NCBI GenBank assembly: GCA_031296105.1 | Contig: JARLGJ010000038.1 | Location: forward strand, 21,989-85,988 | Source: Acidobacteriota bacterium | GTDB taxonomy: Bacteria; Acidobacteriota; Terriglobia; Terriglobales; Acidobacteriaceae | Length of the DNA: 64,000 nt | Reading direction: 5' to 3' | Shown here: piece by piece, positions 63,954 through 64,000 of the stretch | How the letters are laid out: every line of letters begins with the position of its first letter | Position numbering within the stretch: position 1 is the stretch's first letter | Made by a program: the position numbers and the translations under genes | Notes under the pieces: model-generated | Databases searched by the model: none | Told to the model about the DNA's origin: nothing | Seen by the model: only the letters and a program-made list of their open reading frames with translations

Positions 63954-64000
63954 ATGGCTAAAATCGCGATGTTCGCCCTTGTTATGCTTAGCTTGGTTAC
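63954..64000 (+). CDS. Start of an exported protein (cut by window end)
   Basis: GGAG seven bases ahead of an ATG at 63954 starts a frame reading MAKIAMFALVMLSLV, a signal-peptide-like leader. Only 15 codons are inside the window, so no function can be given. Confidence 0.5.
   Translation, partial: MAKIAMFALVMLSLV

Overview
The window reads as chromosomal DNA of a high-GC, diderm, aerobic-type bacterium, most likely an Acidobacteriota member. The diderm assignment is direct: TonB/ExbB/ExbD, an OmpA-like protein, a NodT-type outer-membrane lipoprotein with an RND pump, and several lipobox proteins. The phylum is an inference from gene order (tgt-yajC-secD-secF followed by TonB/ExbBD/TPR; ispE-tRNA-Gln-prs-rplY-pth-rpsF-rpsR-rplI; tandem acpP-fabF) and from the abundance of small DUF and TPR proteins. 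No plasmid, phage, IS or CRISPR signature was seen, and most of the content is housekeeping.

Layout. 1-7.7 kb: 3' end of tgt, the Sec accessory genes yajC/secD/secF, then a TonB-ExbB-ExbD-ExbD energy-transduction set and a TPR lipoprotein. 7.9-11 kb: a predicted outer-membrane barrel and a two-gene biotin carboxylase/biotin carrier operon. 11-23.7 kb: envelope folding genes (PpiC/SurA-like lipoprotein, three DsbA-like thioredoxin proteins), orphan larE, hslVU, an M23 peptidase, a CBS protein, thiL and a PLP aminotransferase. 24-29.4 kb: ispE, tRNA-Gln, prs and a run of translation genes. 29.5-38.8 kb: an ECF sigma/anti-sigma/DUF4097 operon, a CDF metal exporter with two small YtkA/FixH-like proteins, ogt, and a three-gene glycan cassette (two glycosyltransferases around a pyruvyl-transferase-like protein). 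38.8-49 kb: OmpA-like protein, dNTPase, a large TPR protein, purF, purL, DUF3891, DUF488 and a lipoprotein cytochrome c. 49-54.3 kb: lipA, class II photolyase, dtd, two acpP copies and fabF. 54.3-64 kb: a TetR regulator divergent from a complete RND tripartite pump, a soluble three-PAS hybrid histidine kinase, and the first codons of a secreted protein.

How the genes work together. Many genes fall into short co-directional operons with overlapping or near-touching stop/start codons (accC/bccP, the two dsbA-like genes, DUF488/DUF3891, adaptor/NodT), usually closed by clear intrinsic terminators. Envelope biogenesis and redox or metal handling is a recurring theme: Sec, PpiC, DsbA-like, OmpA, CDF/YtkA and RND genes.

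The most unusual structures are not single genes. (1) A decayed second copy of the last 23 codons of hslU, with its own terminator, lies about 0.6 kb beyond the intact hslU end; a small His/Asp/Tyr-rich secreted protein gene sits between the two copies, as if hslU had received a replacement 3' end. (2) Two diverged intergenic repeats flank lipA; each starts with a hairpin whose outer arms are identical and whose inner arms changed but can still pair. (3) An HslV has a long N-terminal extension before its catalytic Thr. I found no clear undescribed defence or metabolic system, and I say so rather than force one.
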